This document shows, one piece after another, positions 9,708 to 23,518 of a stretch of DNA of 64,000 bases. A program made the translations under genes and the position numbers. The notes beneath the pieces are model-generated. The model did no database searches. It was not told where the DNA came from and saw only the letters and a list, made by a program, of their open reading frames with translations. Source of the DNA: Hydractinia symbiolongicarpus (Eukaryota > Cnidaria > Hydrozoa > Anthoathecata > Hydractiniidae); assembly GCF_029227915.1 (NCBI RefSeq), contig NC_079887.1, forward strand, positions 2,108,001-2,172,000. Reading direction: 5' to 3'. Each line of letters begins with the position of its first letter. The first letter of the stretch is position 1.

Positions 9708-12128
9708 CAGGGAGTAAACTCATTTCGCGAACGATTTTTTAATTTTTTTTTTCACCACTAAAACGCATGAGACTTGTAGTTTTCAAAAATGTTTTCATTT
9801 TTGATGAGACGCTTAATGAAAGAGGTTTAATCGCCGGCAAACAAAAACCCGCGTTTTCCCGTAAATCCCGGGCTTGGCTCGTATAGTCGAATGTATACAA
9901 AGAAAGTACCCTGTGAGTAAACTCGTTTCCAGAACGATTTTTTAAATTATTTTTTCACCACTAAAATGCATAAGACTTGTAGTTTTTAAAAATGTTTTCA
10001 TTTTTGATGAAACGCTGAATAAAAGAAGTTTAATCGCCGCCAAACGAAAACCCGCGATTTCCCGTAAATCCCGGCTTGGCCCGTATAGTCAAAAGTATAC
10101 AAAGAAAGTACCCAGGGAGAAAACTCATTTCCCGAACGATTTTTTAAATTATTTTTTCACCACTAAAACGCATGAGACTTGTAGTTTTCAAAAATGTTTT
10201 CATTTTTGATGAGACGCTTAATGAAAGAGGTTTAATCGCCGGCAAACGAAATCCCGCGATTTCCCTTAAATCCCGGGCTTGGCCCGTATAATCGAATGTA
10301 TACAAAGAAAGTACCCAGGGAGTAAACTCATTTCCCAAACGATTTTTTAATTTTTTTTTCACCACTAAAACGCATGAGACTTGTAGTTTTCAAAAATGTT
10401 TTCATTTTTGATGAGACGGTTAATGAAAGAAGTTTAATCGCCGGCAAACGAAAACCCGCGATTTCCCGTTAATCCCGGGCTTGGCCCGTATAGTCGAATG
10501 TATACAAAGAAAGTACCCTGTGAGTAAACTCATTTCCAAAACGATATTTTAAATTATCTTTTCACCATTAAAACGCATGAGACTTGTAGTTTTCAAAAAT
10601 ATTTTCATATTTGATGGGACGCTGAATAAAAGAAGTTTAATTGCCGGCAAACGAAAATCCGCGATTTCCCGTAAATCCCGTACTCGGCCCGTATAGTCAA
10701 AAGTATACAAAGAAAGTACCCAGGGAGTAAACTCATTTCCCGAACGATTTTTTAAATTATTTTTTCACCACGAAAACGCATGAGACTTGTAGTTTTCAAA
10801 AATGTTTTCATTTTTGGTGAGACGCTTAATGAAAGAGGTTTAATCGCCGGAAAACGAAAACCCGCGATTTCCCGTAAATCCCGGGCTTGGCCCGTATAGT
10901 CGAATGTATACAAAGAAAGTACCCTGTGAGTAAACTCATTTCCACAACGATTTTTTAAATTATTTTTTCACCACTAAAACGCATAAGACTTGAAGTTTTC
11001 AAAAATGTTTTCATTTTTGATGAGACGCTTAATAAAAGCAGTTTAATCGCCGGTAAACGAAAACCCGCGATTTCCCGTAAATCCCGGGCTTGGCCCGTAT
11101 AGTCGAATGTATACAAAGAAAGTACCCTGTGAGTAAACTCATTTCCCGAACGATTTTTTAAATTATTATTTCACCACTAAAACGCATGAGACTTGTAGTT
11201 TTTAAAAATGTTTTCAATTTTGATGAGACGCTGAATAAAAGAAGTTTAATCGCCGGCAAACGAAAACCTGCGATATCCCGTAAATCCCGGACTCCGCCCG
11301 TATAGTAAAGAAAGTACCCGGGATGTAAACTCATTTCCCGAACGATTTTTTAAATTATTATTTCACCACTAAAACCCATGAGACTTATAGTTTTTAAAAA
11401 TGTGTTCATTTTTGATGAGACGCTGAATAAAAGAAGTTTAATCGCCGGCAAACGAAAACCCGCCATTTTCCGTAAACCCCGGACTCGGCCCGTATAGTCA
11501 AAAGTATACAAAGAAAGTACCCAGGGAGTAAACTCATTTTCCGAACGATTTTTTAAATTATTTTTTCACCACTACAACGCATGAGACTTGTAGTTTTCAA
11601 AACTGTTTTCGTTTTTGAAGAGACGCTTAATGAAAGAGGTTTAATCGCCGGCAAACGAAATCCCGCGATTTCCCGTAAATCCCGGGTTTAGCCCGTATAG
11701 TCGAATGTATACAAAGAAAGTACCCAGGGAGTAAACTCATTTCCCGTACGATTTTTTTATTTTTTTTTCACCACTAAAATGCATGAGACTTGTAGTTTTC
11801 AAAAATGTTTTCATTTTTGATGAGACAGTTAATGAAAAAGGTTTAAACGCCGGCAAACGAAATCCCGCGTTTTCCCGTAAATCCGGGGTTGGCCCGTATA
11901 GTCGAATGTATACAAAGAAAGTACCCAGGGAGTAAACTCATTTCGCGAACGATTTTTTAAATTTTTTTTTCACCACTAAAACGCATGAGACTTGTAGTTT
12001 TCAAAAATGTTTTCATTTTTGATGAGACGATTAATGAAAGAGGTTTAATCGCCAGCAAACGAAAACCCGCGATTTCCCGTAAATCCCGGGCTTGGCCCGT
12101 ATAGTCGAATGTATACAAAGAAAGTACC

Positions 12129-15100
12129 CTGTGAGTAAACTCATTTCCAAAACGATTTTTTAAATTATCTTTTCACCACTACAACGCATGAGACTTGTAG
12201 TTTTTAAAAATGTTTTCATTTTTGATGAGACGCTGAATAAAAGAAGTTTAATCGCCGGCAAACGAAAACCCGCCATTTCCCGTAAACCCCGGACTCGGCC
12301 CGTATAGTCAAAAATATACAAAGAAAGTACCCAGGTAGTAAACTCATTTCCCGAATGATTTTTTAAATTATCTTTTCACCACTACAACGCATGAGACTTG
12401 TAGTTTTTAAAAATGTTTTCATTTTTGATGAGAGGCTGAATAAAAGAAGTTAATCGCCGGCAAACGAAAACCCGCCATTTCCCGTAAACCCCGGACTCGG
12501 CCCTTATAGTCAAAAGTATACAAAGAAAGTACCCAGGGAGTAAACTCATTTCCCGAACAATTTTTTAAATTATTTTTTCACCACTAAAACGCATAAGACT
12601 TGAAGTTTTCAAAAATGTTTTCATTTTTGATGAGACGCTGAATAAAAGAAGTTTAATCGCCGGCAAACGAAAACCTGCGATTTCCCGTAAATCCCGGACT
12701 CCGCCCGTATAGTAAAGAAAGTACCCGGGATGTAAACTCATTTCCCGAACGATTTTTTAAATTATTATTTCACCACTAAAACCCATGAGACTTATAGTTT
12801 TTAAAAATGTTTTCATTTTTGATGAGACGCTGAATAAAAGAAGTTTAATCGCCGGCAAACGAAAACCCGCCATTTTCCGTAAACCCCGGACTCGGCCCGT
12901 ATAGTCAAAAGTATACAAAGAAAGTACCCAGGGAGTAAACTCATTTTCCGAACGATTTTTTAAATTATTTTTTCACCACTACAACGCATGAGACTTGTAG
13001 TTTTCAAAACTGTTTTCATTTTTGAAGAGACGCTTAATGAAAGAGGTTTAATCGCCGGCAAACGAAATCCCGCGATTTCCCGTAAATCCCGGGCTTAGCC
13101 CGTATAGTCGAATGTATACAAAGAAAGTACCCAGGGAGTAAACTCATTTCCCGAACGATTTTTTAATTTATTTTTTCACCACTAAAACGCATGAGACTTG
13201 TAGTTTTCAAAAATGTTTTCATTTTTGATGAGACGGTTAATGAAAAAGGTTTAATCGCCGGCAAACGAAATCCCGCGTTTTCCCGTAAATCCGGGGTTGG
13301 CCCGTATAGTCGAATGTATACAAAGAAAGTACCCAGGGAGTAAACTCATTTCGCGAACGATTTTTTAATTTTTTTTTCACCACTAAAACGCATGAGACTT
13401 GTAGTTTTCAAAAATGTTTTCATTTTTGATGAGAGGCTTAATGAAAGAGGTTTAATCGCCGGCAAACGAAATCCCGCGATTTCCCTTAAATCCCGGGATT
13501 GGCCCGTATAATCGAATGTATACAAAGAAAGTACCCAGGGAGTAAACTCATTTCCCAAACGATTTTTTAATTTTTTTTTTCACCACTAAAACGCATGAGA
13601 CTTGTAGTTTTCAAAAATATTTTCATATTTGATGGGACGCTGAATAAAAGAAGTTTAATCGCCGGCAAACGAAAATCCGCGATTTCCCGTAAATCCCGGA
13701 CTCGGCCCGTATAGTCAAAAGTATACAAAGAAATTACCCAGGGAGTAAACTCATTTCCCGAACGATTTTTTAAATTATTTTTTCACCACGAAAACGCATG
13801 AGACTTGTAGTTTTCAAAAATGTTTTCATTTTTGATGAGACGCTTAATGAAAGAGGTTTAATCGCCGGAAAACGAAAACCCGCGATTTCCCGTAAATCCC
13901 GGGCTTGGCCCGTATAGTCGAATGTATACAAAGAAAGTACCCTGTGAGTAAACTCATTTCCAGAACGATTTTTTAAATTATTTTTTCACCACTAAAACGC
14001 ATAAGACTTGAAGTTTTCAAAAATGTTTTCATTTTTGATGAGACGCTTAATGAAAGTGGTTTAATCGCCGGCAAACGAAATCCCGCGATTTCCCTTAAAT
14101 CCCGGGCTTGGCCCGTATAGTCGAATGTATACAAAGAAAGTAACCTGTGAGTAAACTCATTTCCCGAACGATTTTTTAAATTATTATTTCACCACTAAAA
14201 CGCATGAGACTTTTAGTTTTTAAAAATGTTTTCAATTTTGATGAGACGCTGAATAAAAGAAGTTTAATCGCCGGCAAACGAAAACCTGCGATATCCCGTA
14301 AATCCCGGACTCCGCCCGTATAGTAAAGAAAGTACCCGGGATGTAAACTCATTTCCCAAACGATTTTTTAAATTATTATTTCACCACTAAAACGCATGAG
14401 ACTTATAGTTTTTAAAAATGTGTTCATTTTTGATGAGACGCTGAATAAAAGAAGTTTAATCGCCGGCAAACGAAAACCCGCCATTTTCCGTAAACCCCGG
14501 ACTCGGCCCGTATAGTCAAAAGTATACAAAGAAAGTACCCAGGGAGTAAACTCATTTTCCGAACGATTTTTTAAATTATTTTTTCACCACTACAACGCAT
14601 GAGACTTGTAGTTTTCAAAACTGTTTTCGTTTTTGAAGAGACGCTTAATGAAAGAGGTTTAATCGCCGGCAAACGAAATCCCGCGATTTCCCGTAAATCC
14701 CGGGCTTAGCCCGTATAGTCGAATGTATACAAAGAAAGTACCCAGGGAGTAAACTCATTTCCCGAACGATTTTTTTATTTTTTTTTTCACCACTAAAACG
14801 CATGAGACTTGTAGTTTTCAAAAATGTTTTCATTTTTGATGAGACGCTTAATGAAAGAGGTTTAATCGCCGGCAAACGAAATCCCGCGATTTCCCTTAAA
14901 TCGCGGGCTTGGCCCGTATAATCGAATGTATACAAAGAAAGTACCCAGGGAGTAAACTCATTTCCCAAACGATTTTTTAATTTTTTTTTTCACCACTAAA
15001 ACGCATGAGACTTGTAGTTTTCAAAAATGTTTTCATTTTTGATGAGACGGTTAATGAAAGAAGTTTAATCGCCGGCAAACGAAAACCCGCGATATCCCGT

Positions 15101-16749
15101 AAATCCCGGACTCCGCCCGTATAGTAAAGAAAGTACCCGGGATGTAAACTCATTTCCCGAACGATTTTTTAAATTATTATTTCACCACTAAAACGCATGA
15201 GACTTATAGTTTTTAAAAATGTGTTCATTTTTGATGAGACGCTGAATAAAAGAAGTTTAATCGCCGGCAAACGAAAACCCGCCATTTTCCGTAAACCCCG
15301 GGCTCGGCCCGTATAGTCAAAAGTATACAAAGAAAGTACCCAGGGAGTAAACTCATTTTCCAAACGATTTTTTAAATTATTTTTTCACCACTACAACGCA
15401 TGAGACATGTAGTTTTCAAAACTGTTTTCGTTTTTGAAGAGACGCTTAATGAAAGAGGTTTAATCGCCGGCAAACGAAATCCCGCGATTTCCCGTAAATC
15501 CCGGGCTTAGCCCATATAGTCGAATGTATACAAAGAAAGTACCCAGGGAGTAAACTCATTTCCCGAACGATTTTTTTATTTTTTTTTTCACCACTAAAAC
15601 GCATGAGACTTGTAGTTTTCAAAAATGTTTTCATTTTTGATGAGACGCTGAATAAAAGAAGTTTAATCGCCGGTAAACGAAAACCCGCGATTTCCCGTAA
15701 ATCCCGGGCTTGGCCCGTATAGTCGAATGTATACAAAGAAAGTACCCTGTGAGTAAACTCATTTCCCGAACGATTTTTTAAATTATTATTTCACCACTAA
15801 AACGCATGAGACTTGTAGTTTTTAAAAATGTTTTCAATTTTGATGAGACGCTGAATAAAAGAAGTTTAATCGCCGGCAAACGAAAACCTGCGATATCCCG
15901 TAAATCCCGGACTCCGCCCGTATAGTAAAGAAAGTACCCGGGATGTAAACTCATTTCCCGAACGATTTTTTAAATTATTATTTCACCACTAAAACCCATG
16001 AGACTTATAGTTTTTAAAAATGTGTTCATTTTTGATGAGACGCTGAATAAAAGAAGTTTAATCGCCGGCAAACGAAAACCCGCCATTTTCCGTAAACCCC
16101 GGACTCGGCCCGTATAGTCAAAAGTATACAAAGAAAGTACCCAGGGAGTAAACTCATTTTCCGAACGATTTTTTAAATTATTTTTTCACCACTACAACGC
16201 ATGAGACTTGTAGTTTTCAAAACTGTTTTCGTTTTTGAAGAGACGCTTAATGAAAGAGGTTTAATCGCCGGCAAACGAAATCCCGCGATTTCCCGTAAAT
16301 CCCGGGCTTAGCCCGTATAGTCGAATGTATACAAAGAAAGTACCCAGGGAGTAAACTCATTTCCCGTACGATTTTTTTATTTTTTTTTTCACCACTAAAA
16401 TGCATGAGACTTGTAGTTTTCAAAAATGTTTTCATTTTTGATGAGACAGTTAATGAAAAAGGTTTAAACGCCGGCAAACGAAATCCCGCGTTTTCCCGTA
16501 AATCCGGGGTTGGCCCGTATAGTCGAATGTATACAAAGAAAGTACCCAGGGAGTAAACTCATTTCGCGAACGATTTTTTAAATTTTTTTTTCACCACTAA
16601 AACGCATGAGACTTGTAGTTTTCAAAAATGTTTTCATTTTTGATGAGACGATTAATGAAAGAGGTTTAATCGCCAGCAAACGAAAACCCGCGATTTCCCG
16701 TAAATCCCGGGCTTGGCCCGTATAGTCGAATGTATACAAAGAAAGTACC
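12129..16749. repeat. 18-mer-derived HOR, second copy (23 monomers, 4,621 bp)
   Basis: Begins with the 8563-type monomer at 12190. The stretch 12190-13193 follows the first copy at offset 3,626-3,627 bp. Two monomers of the first copy (tail of 9769 plus 9972) are missing, and 13597 fuses the upstream part of the 10376 type to the downstream part of the 10579 type. An extra reiteration (about 14601-15605) enlarges the unit. From 15808 to 16811 it again parallels 11188-12190 at offset 4,620-4,621 bp. Confidence 0.75.
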
Positions 16750-19700
16750 CTGTGAGTAAACTCATTTCCAAAACGATTTTTTAAATTATCTTTTCACCAC
16801 TACAACGCATGAGACTTGTAGTTTTTAAAAATGTTTTCATTTTTGATGAGACGCTGAATAAAAGAAGTTTAATCGCCGGCAAACGAAAACCCGCCATTTC
16901 CCGTAAACCCCGGACTCGGCCCGTATAGTCAAAAATATACAAAGAAAGTACCCAGGGAGTAAACTCATTTCCCGAATGATTTTTTAAATTATTTTTTCAC
17001 CACTAAAACGCATAAGACTTGAAGTTTTCAAAAATGTTTTCATTTTTGATGAGACGCTGAATAAAAGAAGTTTAATCGCCGGCAAACGAAAACCTGCGAT
17101 TTCCCGTAAATCCCGGACTCCGCCCGTATAGTAAAGAAAGTACCCGGGATGTAAACTCATTTCCCGAACGATTTTTTAAATTATTATTTCACCACTAAAA
17201 CCCATGAGACTTATAGTTTTTAAAAATGTTTTCATTTTTGATGAGACGCTGAATAAAAGAAGTTTAATCGCCGGCAAACGAAAACCCGCCATTTTCCGTA
17301 AACCCCGTACTCGGCCCGTATAGTCAAAAGTATACAAAGAAAGTACCCAGGGAGTAAACTCATTTTCCGAACGATTTTTTAAATTATTTTTTCACCACTA
17401 CAACGCATGAGACATGTAGTTTTCAAAACTGTTCTCATTTTTGAAGAGACGCTTAATGAAAGAGGTTTAATTGCCGGCAAACGAAATCCCGCGATTTCCC
17501 GTAAATCCCGGGCTTAGCCCGTATAGTCGAATGTATACAAAGAAAGTACCCAGGGAGTAAACTCATTTCCCGAACGATTTTTTATATTATTTTTTCACCA
17601 CTAAAACGCATGAGACTTGTAGTTTTCAAAAATGTTTTCATTTTTGATGAGACGGTTAATGAAAAAGGTTTAATCGCCGGCAAACGAAATCCCGCGTTTT
17701 CCCGTAAATCCGGGGTTGGCCCGTATAGTCGAATGTATACAAAGAAAGTACCCAGGGAGTAAACTCATTTCGCGAACGATTTTTTAATTTTTTTTTTCAC
17801 CACTAAAACGCATGAGACTTGTAGTTTTCAAAAATGTTTTCATTTTTGATGAGACGCTTAATGAAAGAGGTTTAATCGCCGGCAAACAAAAACCCGCGTT
17901 TTCCCGTAAATCCCGGGCTTGGCTCGTATAGTCGAATGTATACAAAGAAAGTACCCTGTGAGTAAACTCGTTTCCAGAACGATTTTTTAAATTATTTTTT
18001 CACCACTAAAATGCATAAGACTTGTAGTTTTTAAAAATGTTTTCATTTTTGATGAAACGCTGAATAAAAGACGTTTAATCGCCGGCAAACGAAAACCCGC
18101 GATTTCCCGTAAATCCCGGCTTGGCCCGTATAGTCAAAAGTATACAAAGAAAGTACCCAGGGAGAAAACTCATTTCCCGAACGATTTTTTAAATTATTTT
18201 TTCACCACTAAAACGCATGAGACTTGTAGTTTTTAAAAATGTTTTCATTTTTGATGAGAGGCTTAATGAAAGAGGTTTAATCGCCGGCAAACGAAATCCC
18301 GCGATTTCCCTTAAATCCCGGGATTGGCCCGTATAATCGAATGTATACAAAGAAAGTACCCAGGGAGTAAACTCATTTCCCAAACGATTTTTTAATTTTT
18401 TTTTTCACCACTAAAACGCATGAGACTTGTAGTTTTCAAAAATATTTTCATATTTGATGGGACGCTGAATAAAAGAAGTTTAATCGCCGGCAAACGAAAA
18501 TCCGCGATTTCCCGTAAATCCCGGACTCGGCCCGTATAGTCAAAAGTATACAAAGAAAGTACCCAGGGAGTAAACTCATTTCCCGAACGATTTTTTAAAT
18601 TATTTTTTCACCACGAAAACGCATGAGACTTGTAGTTTTCAAAAATGTTTTCATTTTTGATGAGACGCTTAATGAAAGAGGTTTAATCGCCGGAAAACGA
18701 AAACCCGCGATTTCCCGTAAATCCCGGGCTTGGCCCGTATAGTCGAATGTATACAAAGAAAGTACCCTGTGAGTAAACTCATTTCCAGAACGATTTTTTA
18801 AATTATTTTTTCACCACTAAAACGCATAAGACTTGAAGTTTTCAAAAATGTTTTCATTTTTGATGAGACGCTTAATGAAAGAGGTTTAATCGCCGGCAAA
18901 CGAAATCCCGCGATTTCCCTTAAATCCCGGGCTTGGCCCGTATAGTCGAATGTATACAAAGAAAGTACCCTGTGAGTAAACTCATTTCCCGAACGATTTT
19001 TTAAATTATTATTTCACCACTAAAACGCATGAGACTTTTAGTTTTTAAAAATGTTTTCAATTTTGATGAGACACTGAATAAAAGAAGTTTAATCGCCGGC
19101 AAACGAAAACCTGCGATATCCCGTAAATCCCGGACTCCGCCCGTATAGTAAAGAAAGTACCCGGGATGTAAACTCATTTCCCGAACGATTTTTTAAATTA
19201 TTATTTCACCACTAAAACGCATGAGACTTATAGTTTTTAAAAATGTGTTCATTTTTGATGAGACGCTGAATAAAAGAAGTTTAATCGCCGGCAAACGAAA
19301 ACCCGCCATTTTCCGTAAACCCCGGACTCGGCCCGTATAGTCAAAAGTATACAAAGAAAGTACCCAGGGAGTAAACTCATTTTCCGAACGATTTTTTAAA
19401 TTATTTTTTCACCACTACAACGCATGAGACTTGTAGTTTTCAAAACTGTTTTCGTTTTTGAAGAGACGCTTAATGAAAGAGGTTTAATCGCCGGCAAACG
19501 AAATCCCGCGATTTCCCGTAAATCCCGGGCTTAGCCCGTATAGGCGAATGTATACAAAGAAAGTACCCAGGGAGTAAACTCATTTCCCGAACGATTTTTT
19601 TATTTTTTTTTTCACCACTAAAACGCATGAGACTTGTAGTTTTCAAAAATGTTTTCATTTTTGATGAGACGCTTAATGAAAGAGGTTTAATCGCCGGCAA

Positions 19701-22386
19701 ACGAAATCCCGCGATTTCCCTTAAATCCCGGGCTTGGCCCGTATAGTCGAATGTATACAAAGAAAGTACCCAGGGAGTAAACTCATTTCCCAAACGATTT
19801 TTTAATTTTTTTTTTCACCACTAAAACGCATGAGACTTGTAGTTTTCAAAAATGTTTTCATTTTTGATGAGACGGTTAATGAAAGAAGTTTAATCGCCGG
19901 CAAACGAAAACCCGCGATATCCCGTAAATCCCGGACTCCGCCCGTATAGTAAAGAAAGTACCCGGGATGTAAACTCATTTCCCGAACGATTTTTTAAATT
20001 ATTATTTCACCACTAAAACGCATGAGACTTATAGTTTTTAAAAATGTGTTCATTTTTGATGAGACGCTGAATAAAAGAAGTTTAATCGCCGGCAAACGAA
20101 AACCCGCCATTTTCCGTAAACCCCGGACTCGGCCCGTATAGTCAAAAGTATACAAAGAAAGTACCCAGGGAGTAAACTCATTTTCCAAACGATTTTTTAA
20201 ATTATTTTTTCACCACTACAACGCATGAGACATGTAGTTTTCAAAACTGTTTTCGTTTTTGAAGAGACGCTTAATGAAAGAGGTTTAATCGCCGGCAAAC
20301 GAAATCCCGCGATTTCCCGTAAATCCCGGGCTTAGCCCGTATAGTCGAATGTATACAAAGAAAGTACCCAGGGAGTAAACTCATTTCCCGAACGATTTTT
20401 TTATTTTTTTTTTCACCACTAAAACGCATGAGACTTGTAGTTTTCAAAAATGTTTTCATTTTTGATGAGACGCTTAATGAAAGAGGTTTAATCGCCGGCA
20501 AACGAAATCCCGCGATTTCCCTTAAATCCCGGGCTTGGCCCGTATAATCGAATGTATACAAAGAAAGTACCCAGGGAGTAAACTCATTTCCCAAACGATT
20601 TTTTAATTTTTTTTTTCACCACTAAAACGCATGAGACTTGTAGTTTTCAAAAATGTTTTCATTTTTGATGAGACGGTTAATGAAAGAAGTTTAATCGCCG
20701 GCAAACGAAAACCCGCGATTTCCCGTAAATCCCGGGCTTGGCCCGTATAGTCGAATGTATACAAAGAAAGTACCCTGTGAGTAAACTCATTTCCAAAACG
20801 ATATTTTAAATTATCTTTTCACCATTAAAACGCATGAGACTTGTAGTTTTTAAAAATATTTTCATATTTGATGGGACGCTGAATAAAAGAAGTTTAATCG
20901 CCGGCAAACGAAAATCCGCGATTTCCCGTAAATCCCGGACTCGGCCCGTATAGTCAAAAGTATACAAAGAAAGTACCCAGGGAGTAAACTCATTTCCCGA
21001 ACGATTTTTTAAATTATTTTTTCACCACGAAAACGCATGAGACTTGTAGTTTTCAAAAATGTTTTCATTTTTGATGAGACGCTTAATGAAAGAGGTTTAA
21101 TCGCCGGAAAACGAAAACCCGCGATTTCCCGTAAATCCCGGGCTTGGCCCGTATAGTCGAATGTATACAAAGAAAGTACCCAGGGAGTAAACTCATTTCC
21201 AGAACGATTTTTTAAATTATTTTTTCACCACTAAAACGCATAAGACTTGAAGTTTTCAAAAATGTTTTCATTTTTGATGAGACGCTTAATAAAAGCAGTT
21301 TAAACGCCGGTAAACGAAAACCCGCGATTTCCCGTAAATCCCGGGCTTGGCCCGTATAGTCGAATGTATACAAAGAAAGTACCCTGTGAGTAAACTCATT
21401 TCCCGAACGATTTTTTAAATTATTATTTCACCACTAAAACGCATGAGACTTGTAGTTTTTAAAAATGTTTTCAATTTTGATGAGACGCTGAATAAAAGAA
21501 GTTTAATCGCCGGCAAACGAAAACCTGCGATATCCCGTAAATCCCGGACTCCGCCCGTATAGTAAAGAAAGTACCCGGGATGTAAACTCATTTCCCGAAC
21601 GATTTTTTAAATTATTATTTCACCACTAAAACCCATGAGACTTATAGTTTTTAAAAATGTGTTCATTTTTGATGAGACGCTGAATAAAAGAAGTTTAATC
21701 GCCGGCAAACGAAAACCCGCCATTTTCCGTAAACCCCGGACTCGGCCCGTATAGTCAAAAGTATACAAAGAAAGTACCCAGGGAGTAAACTCATTTTCCG
21801 AACGATTTTTTAAATTATTTTTTCACCACTACAACGCATGAGACTTGTAGTTTTCAAAACTGTTTTCGTTTTTGAAGAGACGCTTAATGAAAGAGGTTTA
21901 ATCGCCGGCAAACGAAATCCCGCGATTTCCCGTAAATCCCGGGCTTAGCCCGTATAGTCGAATGTATACAAAGAAAGTACCCAGGGAGTAAACTCATTTC
22001 CCGAACGATTTTTTTATTTTTTTTTTCACCACTAAAACGCATGAGACTTGTAGTTTTCAAAAATGTTTTCATTTTTGATGAGACGGTTAATGAAAAAGGT
22101 TTAAACGCCGGCAAACGAAATCCCGCGTTTTCCCGTAAATCCGGGGTTGGCCCGTATAGTCGAATGTATACAAAGAAAGTACCCAGGGAGTAAACTCATT
22201 TCGCGAACGATTTTTTAAATTTTTTTTTCACCACTAAAACGCATGAGACTTGTAGTTTTCAAAAATGTTTTCATTTTTGATGAGACGATTAATGAAAGAG
22301 GTTTAATCGCCGGCAAACAAAAACCCGCGTTTTCCCGTAAATCCCGGGCTTGGCTCGTATAGTCGAATGTATACAAAGAAAGTACC
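16750..22386. repeat. 18-mer-derived HOR, third copy (28 monomers)
   Basis: Starts at landmark 16811. It lacks exactly one monomer relative to the second copy (the 12393 type) but keeps the 9769/9972 types (17814, 18017) that the second copy lost. About 13,390-15,650 corresponds to 18,215-20,475 at offset 4,825 bp (24 monomers). About 10,160-12,050 corresponds to 20,415-22,310 at offset 10,256-10,258 bp (51 monomers). The block is therefore a mosaic of two earlier segments joined near 20.43 kb. Confidence 0.75.
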
Positions 22387-23518
22387 CTGTGAGTAAACTC
22401 GTTTCCAGAACGATTTTTTAAATTATTTTTTCACCACTAAAATGCATAAGACTTGTAGTTTTTAAAAATGTTTTCATTTTTGATGAAACGCTGAATAAAA
22501 GAAGTTTAATCGCCGGCAATCGAAAACCTGCGATATCCCGTAAATCCCGGACTCCGCCCGTATAGTAAAGAAAGTACCCGGGATGTAAACTCATTTCCCG
22601 AACGATTTTTTAAATTATTATTTCACCACTAAAACCCATGAGACTTATAGTTTTTAAAAATGTGTTCATTTTTGATGAGACGCTGAATAAAAGAAGTTTA
22701 ATCGCCGGCAAACGAAAACCCGCCATTTTCCGTAAACCCCGGACTCGGCCCGTATAGTCAAAAGTATACAAAGAAAGTACCCAGGGAGTAAACTCATTTT
22801 CCGAACGATTTTTTAAATTATTTTTTCACCACTACAACGCATGAGACTTGTAGTTTTCAAAACTGTTTTCGTTTTTGAAGAGACGCTTAATGAAAGAGGT
22901 TTAATCGCCGGCAAACGAAATCCCGCGATTTCCCGTAAATCCCGGGCTTAGCCCGTATAGTCGAATGTATACAAAGAAAGTACCCAGGGAGTAAACTCAT
23001 TTCCCGAACGATTTTTTTATTTTTTTTTTCACCACTAAAACGCATGAGACTTGTAGTTTTCAAAAATGTTTTCATTTTTGATGAGACGGTTAATGAAAAA
23101 GGTTTAAACGCCAGCAAACGAAATCCCGCGTTTTTCCGTAAATCCGGGGTTGGCCCGTATAGTCGAATGTATACAAAGAAAGTACCCAGGGAGTAAACTC
23201 ATTTCGCGAACGATTTTTTAAATTTTTTTTTCACCACTAAAACGCATGAGACTTGTATTTTTCAAAAATATTTTCATTTTTGATGAGACGATTAATGAAA
23301 GAGGTTTAATCGCCGGCAAACAAAAACCCGCGTTTTCCCGTAAATCCCGGGCTTGGCTCGTATAGTCGAATGTATACAAAGAAAGTACCCTGTGAGTAAA
23401 CTCGTTTCCAGAACGATTTTTTAAATTATTTTTTCACCACTAAAATGCATAAGACTTGTAGTTTTTAAAAATGTTTTCATTTTTGATGAAACGCTGAATA
23501 AAAGAAGTTTAATCGCCG
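21520..23518. repeat. 5-mer tandem pair, 1,003-bp period
   Basis: Landmarks 21637, 21840, 22043, 22245 and 22448 repeat at 22640, 22843, 23046, 23248 and 23451, each 1,003 bp later. Each unit has four normal monomers and one 192-bp monomer. Homology fails near 23,518, where the core switches from GGCAATCGAAAACC to GGCAAACGAAAACC. Confidence 0.85.

Larger units (their letters stand above)
8502..12128. repeat. 18-mer HOR, first copy (3,627 bp)
   Basis: Eighteen monomers with landmarks from 8563 to 11987; the series restarts at 12190 with the same CTACAACGCATGAG...TTTTTAAAAATG monomer. Members include ATAAGACTTGAAG copies (8969, 10985), short copies (8969 and 11188), CAAAACTG/TGAAGAGACGC copies (9364, 11583), T-tract copies (9567, 9769, 10376, 11785) and an AAATATTTTCATATTTGATGGG copy (10579). 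This looks closest to the ancestral unit, because later copies can be derived from it by gains and losses. Confidence 0.8.
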
